Below, one piece after another: positions 42,755 through 56,236 of a stretch of 64,000 nt of DNA (position 1 is the first letter of the stretch; each line of letters begins with the position of its first letter). Under the pieces are notes generated by a model. That model saw only the letters and a list, made by a program, of their open reading frames with translations. It was not told where the DNA came from and did not search any database. The position numbers were made by a program, and so were the translations under genes. Source of the DNA: Candidatus Rokuibacteriota bacterium (GTDB lineage Bacteria > Methylomirabilota > Methylomirabilia > Rokubacteriales > CSP1-6); NCBI GenBank assembly GCA_003221695.1, contig QHSX01000055.1, forward strand, positions 1 to 64,000, given 5' to 3'.

Positions 42755-43808
42755 CCCGCGTCTCCGCGGCTCCGAGGCGCGCCTCGAGCTCGGCGAGCCG
42801 GCGCTCCGCTTGGCGCAAGCGCCGTACCAGTTCCGGGAGCTCGCCCTCGAGGACGAAGATGCGCTTGGCCTCAAGCAGGGGGCGCGCGGGCGTGCCGAAC
42901 ACTTTCTCGCGCGGCCCGACGTCGCGGGCGAGGCCGGATTGCGCGGCGACGACGGCGCCGTCACCGATCGTGAGGTGGTCGGCGACTCCCACCTGCCCGG
43001 CGAGCACGACCCCCTGGCCGATCCGGCACGACCCGGAGATCCCCACCTGGGCCACGATGATCGAGTGCGCACCGATCTCGACGTTGTGACCGACCTGGAC
43101 GAGGTTGTCGAGCTTGGTCCCGCGGCGGACGATCGTCTGCCCCAGGGTGGCGCGGTCGATCGTGGTGTTGGCGCCGATCTCGACGTCGTCCTCGATCAGC
43201 ACGGAGCCGACCTGAGGGATCTTCCGGTGCGCTTGGCCGTCGAAGACGTAGCCGAAGCCGTCGGCGCCGATCACGGCACCCGGATGGACCACGACGCGCT
43301 TGCCGAGCCTCACCCCGGCGCACACGGCCACGCGCGCGTGCACGACCGACGCCTCGCCGACCTCCGCACCCGCCCCGACGAACGCCAGCGGGCCGATGCG
43401 GACGTGGGGCCCGATCACGGCACCCGCCTCGATCACGGCGAGCGGCCCGACCGTGGCGGTGGGCGCGACGCTCGCGTCGCGGGCGACGACGGCTGACGGG
43501 GCGACGCCGGGTGCCACGTCCGCGGGCGGGTGAAACAGGGCGAGCAGTTCGATCAAAGCCTGCTGGGGCGCGCGCACCCGCAGCACCGGCCCGGGCAGGT
43601 CCGACGCCTCGGGCCCCGCCAGGAAGGCGCCCGCGCGCGAGGCCTTCGCCGCCTCGGCGTAGCGAAGGTCGACGAGGAACGAAATCTGATCGGGGCCCGC
43701 GCTCTCGAGCGGCGCGACCCCGGTCACGAAGGCCGCCGCGTCGCCCTCCAGCGAGGCGTGGAGGGCGCGCGCGAGCTCACGGAGCGTGAACCCGACTCCC
43801 TTGGCCAT
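42747..43808 (-). CDS. lpxD: UDP-3-O-acylglucosamine N-acyltransferase LpxD
   Basis: Third step of lipid A synthesis, adding the N-linked hydroxyacyl chain. An N-terminal uridine-binding domain (about 1-100) is followed by a left-handed beta-helix with hexapeptide repeats and the catalytic His in [15 protein letters not shown] near 243-257. A C-terminal helix rich in Arg and Glu completes the 353 residues. It starts six bases after skp and overlaps lpxA directly; fabZ, which separates the two in many Gram-negatives, is missing here. Confidence 0.95.
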   Translation of the reverse strand: MAKGVGFTLRELARALHASLEGDAAAFVTGVAPLESAGPDQISFLVDLRYAEAAKASRAGAFLAGPEASDLPGPVLRVRAPQQALIELLALFHPPADVAPGVAPSAVVARDASVAPTATVGPLAVIEAGAVIGPHVRIGPLAFVGAGAEVGEASVVHARVAVCAGVRLGKRVVVHPGAVIGADGFGYVFDGQAHRKIPQVGSVLIEDDVEIGANTTIDRATLGQTIVRRGTKLDNLVQVGHNVEIGAHSIIVAQVGISGSCRIGQGVVLAGQVGVADHLTIGDGAVVAAQSGLARDVGPREKVFGTPARPLLEAKRIFVLEGELPELVRRLRQAERRLAELEARLGAAETRDG

Positions 43809-43814
43809 CGGCGC

Positions 43815-44360
43815 CTATTTTTTGTCCTTGCCCGGGTTCTGCTGATCGTACGCCCGGATGATCTCGTCGGTCAGATCCGCCTCGGAGGCGCCGTAGAGAA
43901 CAGCCGCGCCGCGCTTCTCCACGATCAGCACGAGCCCGCGTTCCTTGCCCACCTTCTCGATGACGCCGGACAGGTCTTGGAGCACGCGCTGCAGGAGCAG
44001 CTGCTCCTTCTTCTCGAGCTCCTTCTGGAGGTCGTCGGCCAGGCGCGCGGCGTCGCGGCGGTTGCGCTCGAACGCATCCTGCTTGTCGCGCCGCGCATCC
44101 GCCGTCATCAGCGGCCCCTTCTTCTCCAGCTCGTCGCGCAGCGCCTCCAGCTCCTTGCGCTTGGCGTCCATCTTCTGCTGCATCCCTGCCTTCTCGCGCT
44201 CGAGCTGCTCGCGCGCCGCAACGCCCGCCGCGGAGCGGACCAGGACGCGCTGGACATCGATGAACGCGATCTTGCTCCCCGGCGACTGCGCCCACGCCCG
44301 CGGAGCGACCGCGAGCAAGACGACGGCCGTGAGCGTGACGGCGTTCCCCAGAGCCCTCAT
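43815..44360 (-). CDS. skp: Periplasmic chaperone Skp/OmpH family
   Basis: Holdase that guides unfolded outer-membrane proteins to the BAM complex. A signal peptide covers residues 1-24 (cleavage likely after AWA). A small body domain starts with KIAFIDVQRVLVRS and a long Lys/Glu-rich coiled-coil hairpin fills about residues 50-120. The length of 181 residues is normal. A strong AGGAGGAAT ribosome-binding site precedes the ATG. The bamA-skp-lpxD order is the classic one. Confidence 0.92.
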   Translation of the reverse strand: MRALGNAVTLTAVVLLAVAPRAWAQSPGSKIAFIDVQRVLVRSAAGVAAREQLEREKAGMQQKMDAKRKELEALRDELEKKGPLMTADARRDKQDAFERNRRDAARLADDLQKELEKKEQLLLQRVLQDLSGVIEKVGKERGLVLIVEKRGAAVLYGASEADLTDEIIRAYDQQNPGKDKK

Positions 44361-44370
44361 CCTATTCCTC

Positions 44371-46641
44371 CTAGAACGGCGTGCCTACCGAGAAGTTGAA
44401 GGCGCCGAAGTCCTCGCCGGCCTTCCGGTCCGGGTTGATTCCGTAGTCGACGCGGATCGGCCCGAACGGCGACTGCCACCGGATGCCGCCGCCGACCCCC
44501 TTCTTGAGATCCGTCAGGTCGAATTTCGTTCCAAACCCGTACACGTTCCCGACATCGACGAATCCCGCGAGCCGCAAGCCGAACGGCAGCGGGATGACGT
44601 ACTCGGCGTTGCCCAGCACCTGGGTCGAGCCGCCGATTCGCTGACCGGCGTCGTCTTTCGGCGAGATCGTGTGGAACTTGAAGCTCCGGATCGTGTTGGG
44701 CCCGCCGAGGTAGAACCGCTCGAAGAGTGGCAGCGGCTTGTCGGCCCAGCCGAAGCCATAGTCCGCCTCGAGGCGCCCGCCCAGGACGTGCCCGAACCAG
44801 AGCGGGTAGAACTGCGTGGTGAACACCGCGGTCTTCACGTACTTCGAGTCCCCGCCGAGTCCGGCGAACTCCGCCGACACGTTGCTCTGTCCGCCCTTCG
44901 TCGGCGCGATGACGTTGTCGCGGCTGTCGCGCCCCACAGCTCCCGACACCGCCGAGGTCACGCGGGTGCCCACCTGTTCGCGGAGCTCGGCAGAGAGCGC
45001 CGCCACGTCGCTGAGGCCGCTGATCCGGTCCTGCGACGCCCGGTACCCGAGGGACCACCGCCAGTACTCGAAGAACGGGTGACCCAGCCGGAGCGCGGAA
45101 CCGAGGGTCTCGTAGCGGTACTCGGTGTACTGCCGCGTGTTGCTGTACAGGTCGAATCCGCCAGAGAGGGGGCGATCGAACAGCCACGGATCGGTGAAGC
45201 TGATCACGCCCTGCTGCGTCCGGCCGCCACCGCGCAGGCGCACGGCGACCTCCCACCCCCGCCCGAGGAAGTTGCGCTGCGCCAGGTCGATGGTGCCGAC
45301 GAAGCTGTCCACCGACGAGAAGCCGCCGCCCAGGCTGAAGATGCCCGTCGGCCGTTCGGCGACCTCGACGTTGACGATGATCTTCGTCTTGTCCGATCCC
45401 GGCTGCGTCGTGATCTCGACTTTCTCGAAGTAGCCGAGGTTCACGAGCTTCTGCCGGGCCCGCTCCTTCTTCTGCAGCGTGTACAGGTCACCCTCGTGGA
45501 GCGGGATCTCACGGCGGAGGATCTTGTCCTGGCTGCGGACGTTGCCGCTGATGTTGATGCGCTCCACGACCACCTCGGGCCCCTCGGTGATGTCGAACGT
45601 GATGTTGATGATGTTCTGGCCGGGCACCTGCTCCGTCTTGGGAACGATGTCCACCGACGCCCGGCCGATGGTGCCGTAGAGATTCTCGATGCTTCTGATA
45701 CTCTCGCGGAGCTTCGATCGTGAGAACACGTCTTCGGCCTTGAACTTCAGCTGGCGCCGGACCTCTTGCTCGGGGACGAGCGTGATCCCCGTGAGCTTGA
45801 TCTCGCCGACCTTGAACTGCGGCCCCTCGACGACCGTGAAGGTGACGGTCACGCGCGCCTTCTCACGGTCCACGTCCACGTCGGTGGACTCGACACGGGC
45901 CTGGATGTATCCGGCGTCGTTGTAGAGCTGGATGATCCGCTCGACGTCCTCGTCGAGGCGTTGGCGCTGCACCTTGCCTCGGAGGATGAAGAACTGCCGC
46001 TCCCGCGTCGCCAGGGCGTCCTTGAGCTCGCTCTCCGTGAGCCCCTTGTTGCCCTTGAAGCGGATCCTGTCGATCTTGATCTGGCGCCCCTCGACGAGGC
46101 TGACCACGACGCGCACGTCGCCGTCGGGAAACGTCTCGATGTTCGGGGTCACCTGGACCTCGAAATACCCCTCGTCCTCGTAGAAGTCCTTGAGCTTCTC
46201 GACGGCGCGCTGGACGTCGACCGGGTTGTAGACGCTACCCAGCTTGAGGTCGACCTTGTCCTGGAGCTCCGTGGTCTTCACCGCCTTGTTTCCGACGAAG
46301 TCGACGTCCCGCACGAAGGGCCGCTCGCGGACGACGAATGTCACCTTCACCCCGCCCTCGAAATCCTCGACCCGCATCTGCACGTCGTCGAAGAAGCCCA
46401 GGCCGAAGATCGATCGGATGTCCTCGGAGAGGAGGCTCGGGTTGAAGGGCGAACCGACGGTGGTCTTGACCCGGCCGAGCACGACGGCCTCCTGAACCCG
46501 CCGCGTGCCCTCGACCGCGATCTCCTTGACGATGATCGGGCGCGGCTGGGGCCGCTGTTGCGCCGCGACGGGTGGGACCGGAAGGAGCGGAGCCACAAGG
46601 GCGACCACAAGGGTGAGACGGAGTCGCCCCGCGCTCGACAC
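44371..46641 (-). CDS. bamA: Outer membrane protein assembly factor BamA
   Basis: Central outer-membrane insertase. A signal peptide (about 1-26, LTLVVALVAPLLPVPPVAAQ) is followed by five POTRA domains (about 34-425; for example IRFKGNKGLTESELKDALAT and INISGNVRSQDKILRREIPL). A beta-barrel of roughly 330 residues follows, with the FYLGGPNTIRSFKF loop region and the terminal Phe (GTPF). The length is 756 residues. The GTG start at 46641 is chosen because the frame further upstream runs into clpC as shadow; the leader is 29 bases with only a weak ribosome-binding site. Confidence 0.95.
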   Translation of the reverse strand: MSSAGRLRLTLVVALVAPLLPVPPVAAQQRPQPRPIIVKEIAVEGTRRVQEAVVLGRVKTTVGSPFNPSLLSEDIRSIFGLGFFDDVQMRVEDFEGGVKVTFVVRERPFVRDVDFVGNKAVKTTELQDKVDLKLGSVYNPVDVQRAVEKLKDFYEDEGYFEVQVTPNIETFPDGDVRVVVSLVEGRQIKIDRIRFKGNKGLTESELKDALATRERQFFILRGKVQRQRLDEDVERIIQLYNDAGYIQARVESTDVDVDREKARVTVTFTVVEGPQFKVGEIKLTGITLVPEQEVRRQLKFKAEDVFSRSKLRESIRSIENLYGTIGRASVDIVPKTEQVPGQNIINITFDITEGPEVVVERINISGNVRSQDKILRREIPLHEGDLYTLQKKERARQKLVNLGYFEKVEITTQPGSDKTKIIVNVEVAERPTGIFSLGGGFSSVDSFVGTIDLAQRNFLGRGWEVAVRLRGGGRTQQGVISFTDPWLFDRPLSGGFDLYSNTRQYTEYRYETLGSALRLGHPFFEYWRWSLGYRASQDRISGLSDVAALSAELREQVGTRVTSAVSGAVGRDSRDNVIAPTKGGQSNVSAEFAGLGGDSKYVKTAVFTTQFYPLWFGHVLGGRLEADYGFGWADKPLPLFERFYLGGPNTIRSFKFHTISPKDDAGQRIGGSTQVLGNAEYVIPLPFGLRLAGFVDVGNVYGFGTKFDLTDLKKGVGGGIRWQSPFGPIRVDYGINPDRKAGEDFGAFNFSVGTPF

Positions 46642-46670
46642 CGGGTTCTCAGGAGCGTGAGAACGGTGCC

Positions 46671-49118
<2,448 letters not shown>

Positions 49119-49196
49119 TGGCTTGCCCCACCTCTTTCCCGAGCCGCCGGAGGGAAATTCTCTTTCGCCGACGGCTAGTTAGTGACGCTCGAACTC

Positions 49197-49202
49197 AGTA
49201 TA
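49197..49202 (-). promoter_or_regulatory. Possible -10 box upstream of clpC
   Basis: TATACT on the minus strand, about 80 bases before the clpC start, in the 173-base gap after lolD. No convincing -35 box is present at 16-18 bases, and I saw no CIRCE or CtsR operator in the gap. The gap otherwise appears empty. Confidence 0.35.
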
Positions 49203-49291
49203 GCCCACAGGGTTGACCCCGGCTAGCCTTTTCTCGACGAACGAGTAACTGCGCGAAACGCCATGCGTCTTGTCACCCCGGCGCGGCCCCG

Positions 49292-49999
49292 TCACGACCG
49301 CCCGCAGCCCCCACCCGCGTCGATCTCCCGGGCGCGCCCCTCGACGAGCCGGTAGCCCCGCTCGGCCTTCCGAGCGAGGTCGGGATTGTGGGTCGCGACG
49401 AGGAAGGCAATCCCGCGCTCGGCCTGGAGCCGCGCGAACAGGTCGTAAATGACCTCGCTCGTCTTCGGGTCGAGGTTGCCCGTGGGTTCGTCCGCGAGGA
49501 TCAGCGCGGGATTGTTGACGATTGCGCGCGCGATCGCCACCCGCTGTTGCTCGCCGCCCGACAGCTCGCCCGGGCAGTGGCGCATCCGGTCGGCCAAGCC
49601 GACCTCGGCGAGCGCCCTCACGGCCAGCTCCCGCGCCTCCGCGGGGGGCTTCCGCAGGAGGAGCGCCGGGATCATGGAGTTCTCGAGCGCGGACAGCTCG
49701 CCGAGCAAGTTGTAGAACTGAAAGACGAAGCCGACGTCCTGCCGCCGGTAGCGGACGAGCCCTGCCTCGCCGCGCGCGAACAGGTCCTCCCCCCGGAAGC
49801 GCACACGACCCGCCGTGGGCCGGTCGAGCGCGCCGAGGAGGTGGAGCAGGGTGGACTTGCCGATGCCCGACGCACCCACGAGCGCGACGATCTCGCCCGG
49901 GCGCACGACGAGGCTCGCGCCGCGGAGCACGCGTACGACCTCGGGCCCCGAGCGGTACTCCTTCTCAAGCTCCTCGGCGATCAGGAGCGGCTCGGTCAT
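49292..49999 (-). CDS. lolD: Lipoprotein-releasing ABC transporter ATPase LolD
   Basis: ATPase of the LolCDE-type complex that extracts lipoproteins from the inner membrane. Walker A is [16 protein letters not shown] near residues 39-54, the signature [15 protein letters not shown] near 143-157, Walker [14 protein letters not shown] near 162-174, and the LolD-typical [17 protein letters not shown] near 91-107. The protein has 235 residues with the ATG at 49999. It follows a LolC/E gene after a 133-base gap containing three hairpins. Confidence 0.92.
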   Translation of the reverse strand: MTEPLLIAEELEKEYRSGPEVVRVLRGASLVVRPGEIVALVGASGIGKSTLLHLLGALDRPTAGRVRFRGEDLFARGEAGLVRYRRQDVGFVFQFYNLLGELSALENSMIPALLLRKPPAEARELAVRALAEVGLADRMRHCPGELSGGEQQRVAIARAIVNNPALILADEPTGNLDPKTSEVIYDLFARLQAERGIAFLVATHNPDLARKAERGYRLVEGRAREIDAGGGCGRS

Positions 50000-50023
50000 C
50001 GTAGCGAGCACCGCGAGGCCGGG

Positions 50024-50101
50024 GCACTCCGTGGGAGTGCGAAGCCGCAGCGCGTCCGACGCGCGAGGCGAGCCTGCGTGAGTCGGCGTGCCGTGGGCAC
50101 G
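50024..50101 (-). other. Cluster of three perfect short hairpins between lolE and lolD
   Basis: Three three-base-loop hairpins lie in tandem: GCACTCC-GTG-GGAGTGC (50024-50040), GCGCGT-CCG-ACGCGC (50050-50064) and CGTGCC-GTG-GGCACG (50087-50101), written as on the plus strand. They fill most of the only sizeable gap in the lnt-prfB-lysS-lolE-lolD run. They may stabilise or attenuate the lolE message and so set the LolE:LolD ratio. No coding potential is seen. Confidence 0.5.
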
Positions 50102-50132
50102 GCGTGGCTTCGTCCGGCTAACAGCCCGCGCG

Positions 50133-51361
50133 TCATTCGTAGCGCAGGACGTCCACGGGCTCGAGCGCGCCCGCGCGCCGCGCCGGGATGATCGTCGCGA
50201 GAAACGAGAGGAAGAGCGTCGCTCCGATCACCATGAGCCCGTCCGACAGGGTCAGCTTCATCGGTAGGTAGTCGATCTGATAGACGTCGCTCGCGAGCCG
50301 GATCACCTTGTAGGTGTTCTGCGCCCAGATGATCAAGAGCCCCACCGCGCTGCCGGCGACCGTGCCGGCCACGCCGATCGCCATCCCGACGGCGAAGAAC
50401 GTCGCGGTGACGGACTGCCGAGAGGCGCCGATAGCCTTGAGGACCCCGATCTCCTTGCGCTTGTCCGCGACGAGCAGGACGAGGTGCCCGATGATGGCGA
50501 ACGCGGCCACGAGGACGATGATCGTCACGATCACGAACAGCGCGAGCTTCTCGAGCTGGAGCGCCGCGAAGAGGCTCCGATTCAGGTCCATCCAGTCGCG
50601 GACCCAGTACGGGAACCCGAGCGCGACGGTGACCGCGTGCCCCACGCGCTTGGCGTCGAACGGGTCGGCAAGCTTGGCCTCGATGCCCGTGACACCTGCG
50701 AGCCCGGCGAACTCCTGCGCGACCGGGAGCGCCAGGTAGGCGAAGGAGGCATCGAACTCGTACATGCCGACCTCGAACGTCCCGGCCACGGTGTAGCGGC
50801 GCATCTTCGGCACCATCCCGACGGCCGTCAGCGCGCCTTTCGGCGAGATCACCGTCACCGTGTCGCCGGGCAGGACGCCGAGCGCGCGGGCCAGCTCGCG
50901 CCCGAGCAGGATCGCCGGATCGCCGTTCTCCAGGGGCTGGAGGCTCCCGGTGCGGAGCTGCAAGCGGATGTCCTGGAGGACGGCTGGGGTCCGGAGGTCG
51001 ATGCCGCGGACGAGACCGCCGTGGGAGCCGCCGCCCGACGTTGTGAACAGCGCCTGCTGGTGGATGAACGGCGTCGCCGAGCGGACGCCCGGGACCGCGG
51101 CGATTCGCGCCACGACCGCGCCCGGGTCGGCGAGCCCCGCGCCGGTCGACTGGTAGACGAGCAGGTGGGGGTTGGCCGCGATGATCTTCTCGCGGATCCC
51201 GTCCTGGAAGCCCGTCATCACCGCGAGCACGACGATCAGGGCTGCCACGCCGAGGAAGACCCCTCCGACGCCGATCCACACGAAGAGTGACAGGTTCGTC
51301 CGCTGACCGCGGGCGCGGAGGTAGCGCAGGCCGAGGAACAGCTCGAAGGGGAGCCCCCCCC

Positions 51362-51365
<4 letters not shown>
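50133..51365 (-). CDS. Lipoprotein-releasing system permease, LolC/LolE family
   Basis: Inner-membrane permease subunit of the Lol exporter, 410 residues. It begins with [15 protein letters not shown], a family N-terminus, followed by a first transmembrane helix (about 25-48), a periplasmic MacB-like domain of some 220 residues, and three C-terminal helices beginning near 270 ([20 protein letters not shown]). [17 protein letters not shown] is the coupling segment to LolD. Only one such gene is present, so LolC and LolE may be replaced by a homodimer. The GTG start overlaps the lysS stop (GTGA). Confidence 0.9.
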
Positions 51366-52872
<1,507 letters not shown>

Positions 52873-52876
<4 letters not shown>

Positions 52877-53983
52877 AGGCTCGCCCCTGCGCCTCGAGCC
52901 CACAAGAGGTACGCCCGGATCAGCCCGTCGAGGTCGCCGTCCATCACCCCTTCGACGTTGCCGATCTCGAGCACCGTCCGATGGTCCTTGATGAGCTGGT
53001 AGGGATGGAACGTGTACGAGCGGATCTGGCTGCCGAAGGCGATCTCTTTCTTCTCACCGGTGAGCTCGGCAAGCTCCTCGCGCTGCCTCTTGTGCGCCAG
53101 CTCGTAGAGCCGCGCCTTGAGGATTCGCATCGCCGTGTCGCGGTTGCGGAGCTGCGAGCGCTCGTTCTGGCACTGGACGACGATGCCCGTGGGCAGGTGC
53201 GTGATGCGGACGGCCGAGTCGGCGGTGTTGACCCCCTGGCCCCCGGGGCCGGAGGCCCGGAAGACGTCCACCCGGATCTCGTCCTCCCGCACGCTCACCT
53301 CCACGTCGTCCACCTCCGGGACGACCGAGACCGACGCGAAGCTCGTCTGCCGACGGCGTGAGGCATCGAACGGCGAGATCCGCACGAGCCGGTGTACCCC
53401 CGTCTCGCCCCTGAGAAAGCCGTAGGCATACTCACCCGTGATCTCGACGGTCGCCGACTTGATCCCCGCCTCGTCGCCGGGGAGCAGATCCACGACCTCC
53501 GCCTTGCGGCCAGCGCGCTCGCACCAGCGGAGATACATCCGGAGGAGCATCTGCGCCCAGTCCTGCGACTCCGTTCCGCCAGCACCGGGATGGATCGCGA
53601 GGATCGCCGCTTTCGCGTCGTGGGGGCCCGACATCATGACCTTCAGCTCGAACTCGTCGAGGTCTCGGCGGAGGCTGGCGACCTCGGCGGCGATCTCGGC
53701 ATCGAGGCTCCCGTCGTCCGCCTCGGCCGCGAGCTCAAGGAGCACGGTGAGGTCCTCGGCGCGGGCGACGAGCTCCTTCAGCCGGCCGACGCTCCGGCTG
53801 AGCTCGGTGCGCTCCCGAATGAGCTCCTGGGCGCGGCGGTTGTCCTCCCAGAAGGCGGGCGACGCCATCCCGGCGTCGAGCGCGGCGAGCCGCTGCTCTT
53901 TCGCCGGAATGTCAAAGATGCCCCCGGAGCTCGTTGACCCGCGTGGCGAGGTCGACGACATCGCGCTTGAGCTCACCGAGCAT
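52873..53983 (-). CDS. prfB: Peptide chain release factor 2, with programmed +1 frameshift
   Basis: Recognises UGA and UAA stop codons. A 23-codon leader frame starts at ATG 53983 ([19 protein letters not shown]...) and ends at an in-frame TGA at 53912-53914. A +1 shift there leads into the main frame, which runs to 52873. The full protein is about 369 residues. The main frame carries SPF (RISPFDA), the RF2 stop-recognition motif, and GGQ in [17 protein letters not shown] near 245. The ATG overlaps the lnt stop (TAATG); the end overlaps lysS. Annotating only one frame would lose the N-terminal segment. Confidence 0.95.
53911..53929 (-). promoter_or_regulatory. RF2 programmed +1 frameshift site
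   Basis: Codons CTC CGG GGG CAT CTT TGA C match the known E. coli RF2 site (CTT AGG GGG TAT CTT TGA C) in all key features: the G-rich Shine-Dalgarno-like element, the slippery CTT and the TGA followed by C. Low RF2 lets ribosomes slip from CTT TGA to CTT (T) GAC, giving autoregulation. Confidence 0.93.
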
Positions 53984-55515
53984 TAAGGCCTCCGCTCCCG
54001 CGCGCTCGCCGCCAGCGTCCCCACGCTGACGCCGAGCGCCAGGTACGTGAGCCACTCGCCGAATCGCGAGTAGAGCGTCTCGCCCGAGCGGAGCGGCAGG
54101 CGCTCGGCGATGACGGCACGGCGGGAGAGCGGCAACCGCCGGAGAATCTGCCCGGTCGGCGCGATGAACGCGGAGACGCCGGTGTTCGCCGCGCGCACGA
54201 CGGCCGTCCGGTGCTCGACGGCGCGTAACGGGTACATGGCGAGGTGCTGCCACGGGCCGTCCGTACGGCCGAACCAACCGTCGTTCGTCATGTTCACGAT
54301 CAACCGCGCTCCACCTCGTACGAACTCGCGGACGAGCTCGGGAAAGATCCCCTCGTAACAGATTACGACACCGAACGGGGCTGGCGGACCCTGGAATACC
54401 ACCGAGCCCGAGCCCGGCTCGAGGTCGGAGATGAATGCTGCCCAGGTTCGGACGAACCCGAGCAGACCCGAGAACGGGACGAACTCTCCGAACGGGACGA
54501 GGTGCATCTTATCATACCTGGCAACAATGCCATTTTCTGTCAGTAGAAACGCTGAGTTAGTTAGCCTTGGCGGAGTCGTGTCTTTAACATCGATTGAGCC
54601 CACGAGGAGGGCCACGTTGAAGGTTCGGGCCAGGCCGGTTAGGGCATCGACGAGTCCCGGATCGCGCCGGAGCGGAGTCGGCGCCGCCGTCTCGGGCCAC
54701 ACGACCAGCTGCGGGTGCTCGGCGCTCGCCCGCCGGGTGAGCGAGCTGTAGATCCCGAGCGTCGTCGCGGCGTGGGCCGGATCGAACTTCAAGGGCTGCT
54801 CGATCGCCGGCTGCATGATGGCCACGGTGACCTCGCTCGGGAGCGGCGGCGCAGCCAGCCTCGCGGTGCCGAACCCGAGTGTCGCCGCCAGGAGGGCACC
54901 GCCGCCCAGCGCCCCGGTGAGCGCCCCGCGCCACGGCAGCACGAGACAACCCGCGGCCGCTGCGTTCACCGCCACCAGAACGAAGGACACGGCGTGGACT
55001 CCGCCCAGCTCGGCGATCTGGATGATCGGCAACCTCAGATACTGCGAGTAGCCGAGGGTGCCCCACGGGAACCCGCCCAGGAAGTGGGACCGCGCCCACT
55101 CCCCCGCCACCCACAGAAAGGGCGCGGCCGCGAGGGCGAGCCCGGGGGCGCGCCGATGGCCGATCAACGACACCGCCCACGCGAACCCGCCAACGTAGAG
55201 GCCGCAGTACGCGGCGAGCGTGACGATTGGCACCCACGTGAGGGGCCACGGGATCGTGCTGTACATCCGGAACGTGTAGCCAAGCCAGCGGAGGAGCACC
55301 AGGAAGAATACGGTGCCGAAGAGCCAGCCCCAGCGGAGCGCCGTGCGCGGAGGGCGGCTCAATGCTGTGACGATGACCGGCGCGACGAGGAGCCAGGCGA
55401 CGCCGTCCCAGTCGGTGCGCGGAAACGCAAGGGCAAGGCCGATGGCGCTGACCGACAGGAGCCCGGCGAGACCGAGGTTCTCGCGCAGGGCCGACGGACC
55501 GATCAGGCGCCCCAC
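53983..55515 (-). CDS. lnt: Apolipoprotein N-acyltransferase
   Basis: Adds the third acyl chain to lipoproteins in the inner membrane, which Lol sorting to the outer membrane needs. Several N-terminal transmembrane helices (about residues 15-205) precede a carbon-nitrogen hydrolase domain. The catalytic triad is visible: Glu in VVWPETAAPTPL near 270, Lys in YDKMHLVPFGEFVP near 330 and Cys in VVICYEGIFPE near 385. The length is 510 residues with a GTG start. It overlaps the phosphoesterase gene upstream by 13 bases; the lolE-lolD genes downstream act on its products. Confidence 0.95.
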   Translation of the reverse strand: MGRLIGPSALRENLGLAGLLSVSAIGLALAFPRTDWDGVAWLLVAPVIVTALSRPPRTALRWGWLFGTVFFLVLLRWLGYTFRMYSTIPWPLTWVPIVTLAAYCGLYVGGFAWAVSLIGHRRAPGLALAAAPFLWVAGEWARSHFLGGFPWGTLGYSQYLRLPIIQIAELGGVHAVSFVLVAVNAAAAGCLVLPWRGALTGALGGGALLAATLGFGTARLAAPPLPSEVTVAIMQPAIEQPLKFDPAHAATTLGIYSSLTRRASAEHPQLVVWPETAAPTPLRRDPGLVDALTGLARTFNVALLVGSIDVKDTTPPRLTNSAFLLTENGIVARYDKMHLVPFGEFVPFSGLLGFVRTWAAFISDLEPGSGSVVFQGPPAPFGVVICYEGIFPELVREFVRGGARLIVNMTNDGWFGRTDGPWQHLAMYPLRAVEHRTAVVRAANTGVSAFIAPTGQILRRLPLSRRAVIAERLPLRSGETLYSRFGEWLTYLALGVSVGTLAASARERRP

Positions 55516-56228
55516 GCGAGGCGGTCGGCGAGGTATTGCGGCAGGCCGCCGGCGATGATTTTCCGCCGGGCAGCGTCAACGTCGTACGGCACCCTCCGAA
55601 TGGCGATGGCGCCGCGTGCAGCGTCCCAGAGGGCGTACGCCGCGCGGGCGTCGCGGTCCCGGGGCTGGCCGACGCTCCCCACGTTCACGAGGTAACGGCG
55701 GCCATGCTCGAGCTCGATCGCCACGGCACCCGGCATCCACTCGGGGCCCGTCGAACCCAGCGACCACATGCCCGGCACGTGCGAGTGCCCCACGAAGCAG
55801 AGGCGCGTCGTGAACGCGCCGAACGCCTGGAACCCGTCCTCGGCGGACACGAGGTACTCCCACTCCTCCGGGCGATCGGGCGAGGCGTGAACGAGCGTCG
55901 CATCGTCCACCTGCGCGACCAGCGGCAGCGCCGTCAGGTAGCTCCGGTGGTCGTCGTCGAGGCGCTCGCGCGTCCACTCCGCCGCCGCACGCGCGTGGCG
56001 GTTGAACCAGTCGAGATCGAGGAGGCCGGCGACGCCGTGCTCGTGATTCCCCGCCGTGATCACCTGCGCGCGCTCGGCCAGTCGCTCGATGCACGGGCCC
56101 GGGTCGGCGCCGTAGCCCACGACGTCGCCGAGGCAGAGGACCGCGTCAGCGCGCCCGGCCGCATCGGCCAGCACGGCGTCGAGCGCTTCGAGATTGCCGT
56201 GGATGTCGGAGACGACCGCGTATCGCAC
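55503..56228 (-). CDS. Calcineurin-like metallophosphoesterase (YfcE/MJ0936-type)
   Basis: Metal-dependent phosphoesterase of 241 residues. Motifs in order are YAVVSDIHGNLEALDAVL (residues 3-20), LCLGDVVGYGADP near 33-45, TAGNHEHGVAGL near 62 and FVGHSHVPG near 142, supplying the two-metal site. It resembles the YfcE/MJ0936 phosphodiesterase group, whose natural substrates are mostly unknown. The start chosen is the GTG at 56228, eight bases after nusB; an in-frame region upstream lies over nusB and is shadow sequence. The place between nusB and lnt gives no functional hint. Confidence 0.87.
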   Translation of the reverse strand: MRYAVVSDIHGNLEALDAVLADAAGRADAVLCLGDVVGYGADPGPCIERLAERAQVITAGNHEHGVAGLLDLDWFNRHARAAAEWTRERLDDDHRSYLTALPLVAQVDDATLVHASPDRPEEWEYLVSAEDGFQAFGAFTTRLCFVGHSHVPGMWSLGSTGPEWMPGAVAIELEHGRRYLVNVGSVGQPRDRDARAAYALWDAARGAIAIRRVPYDVDAARRKIIAGGLPQYLADRLAWGA

Positions 56229-56236
56229 CGCTGAGA

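Noticed and set aside
49119-49291. CIRCE or CtsR operator before clpC
   Set aside because: I looked for TTAGCACTC-N9-GAGTGCTAA and the CtsR heptad repeat; neither is present, only a possible TATACT -10 box.
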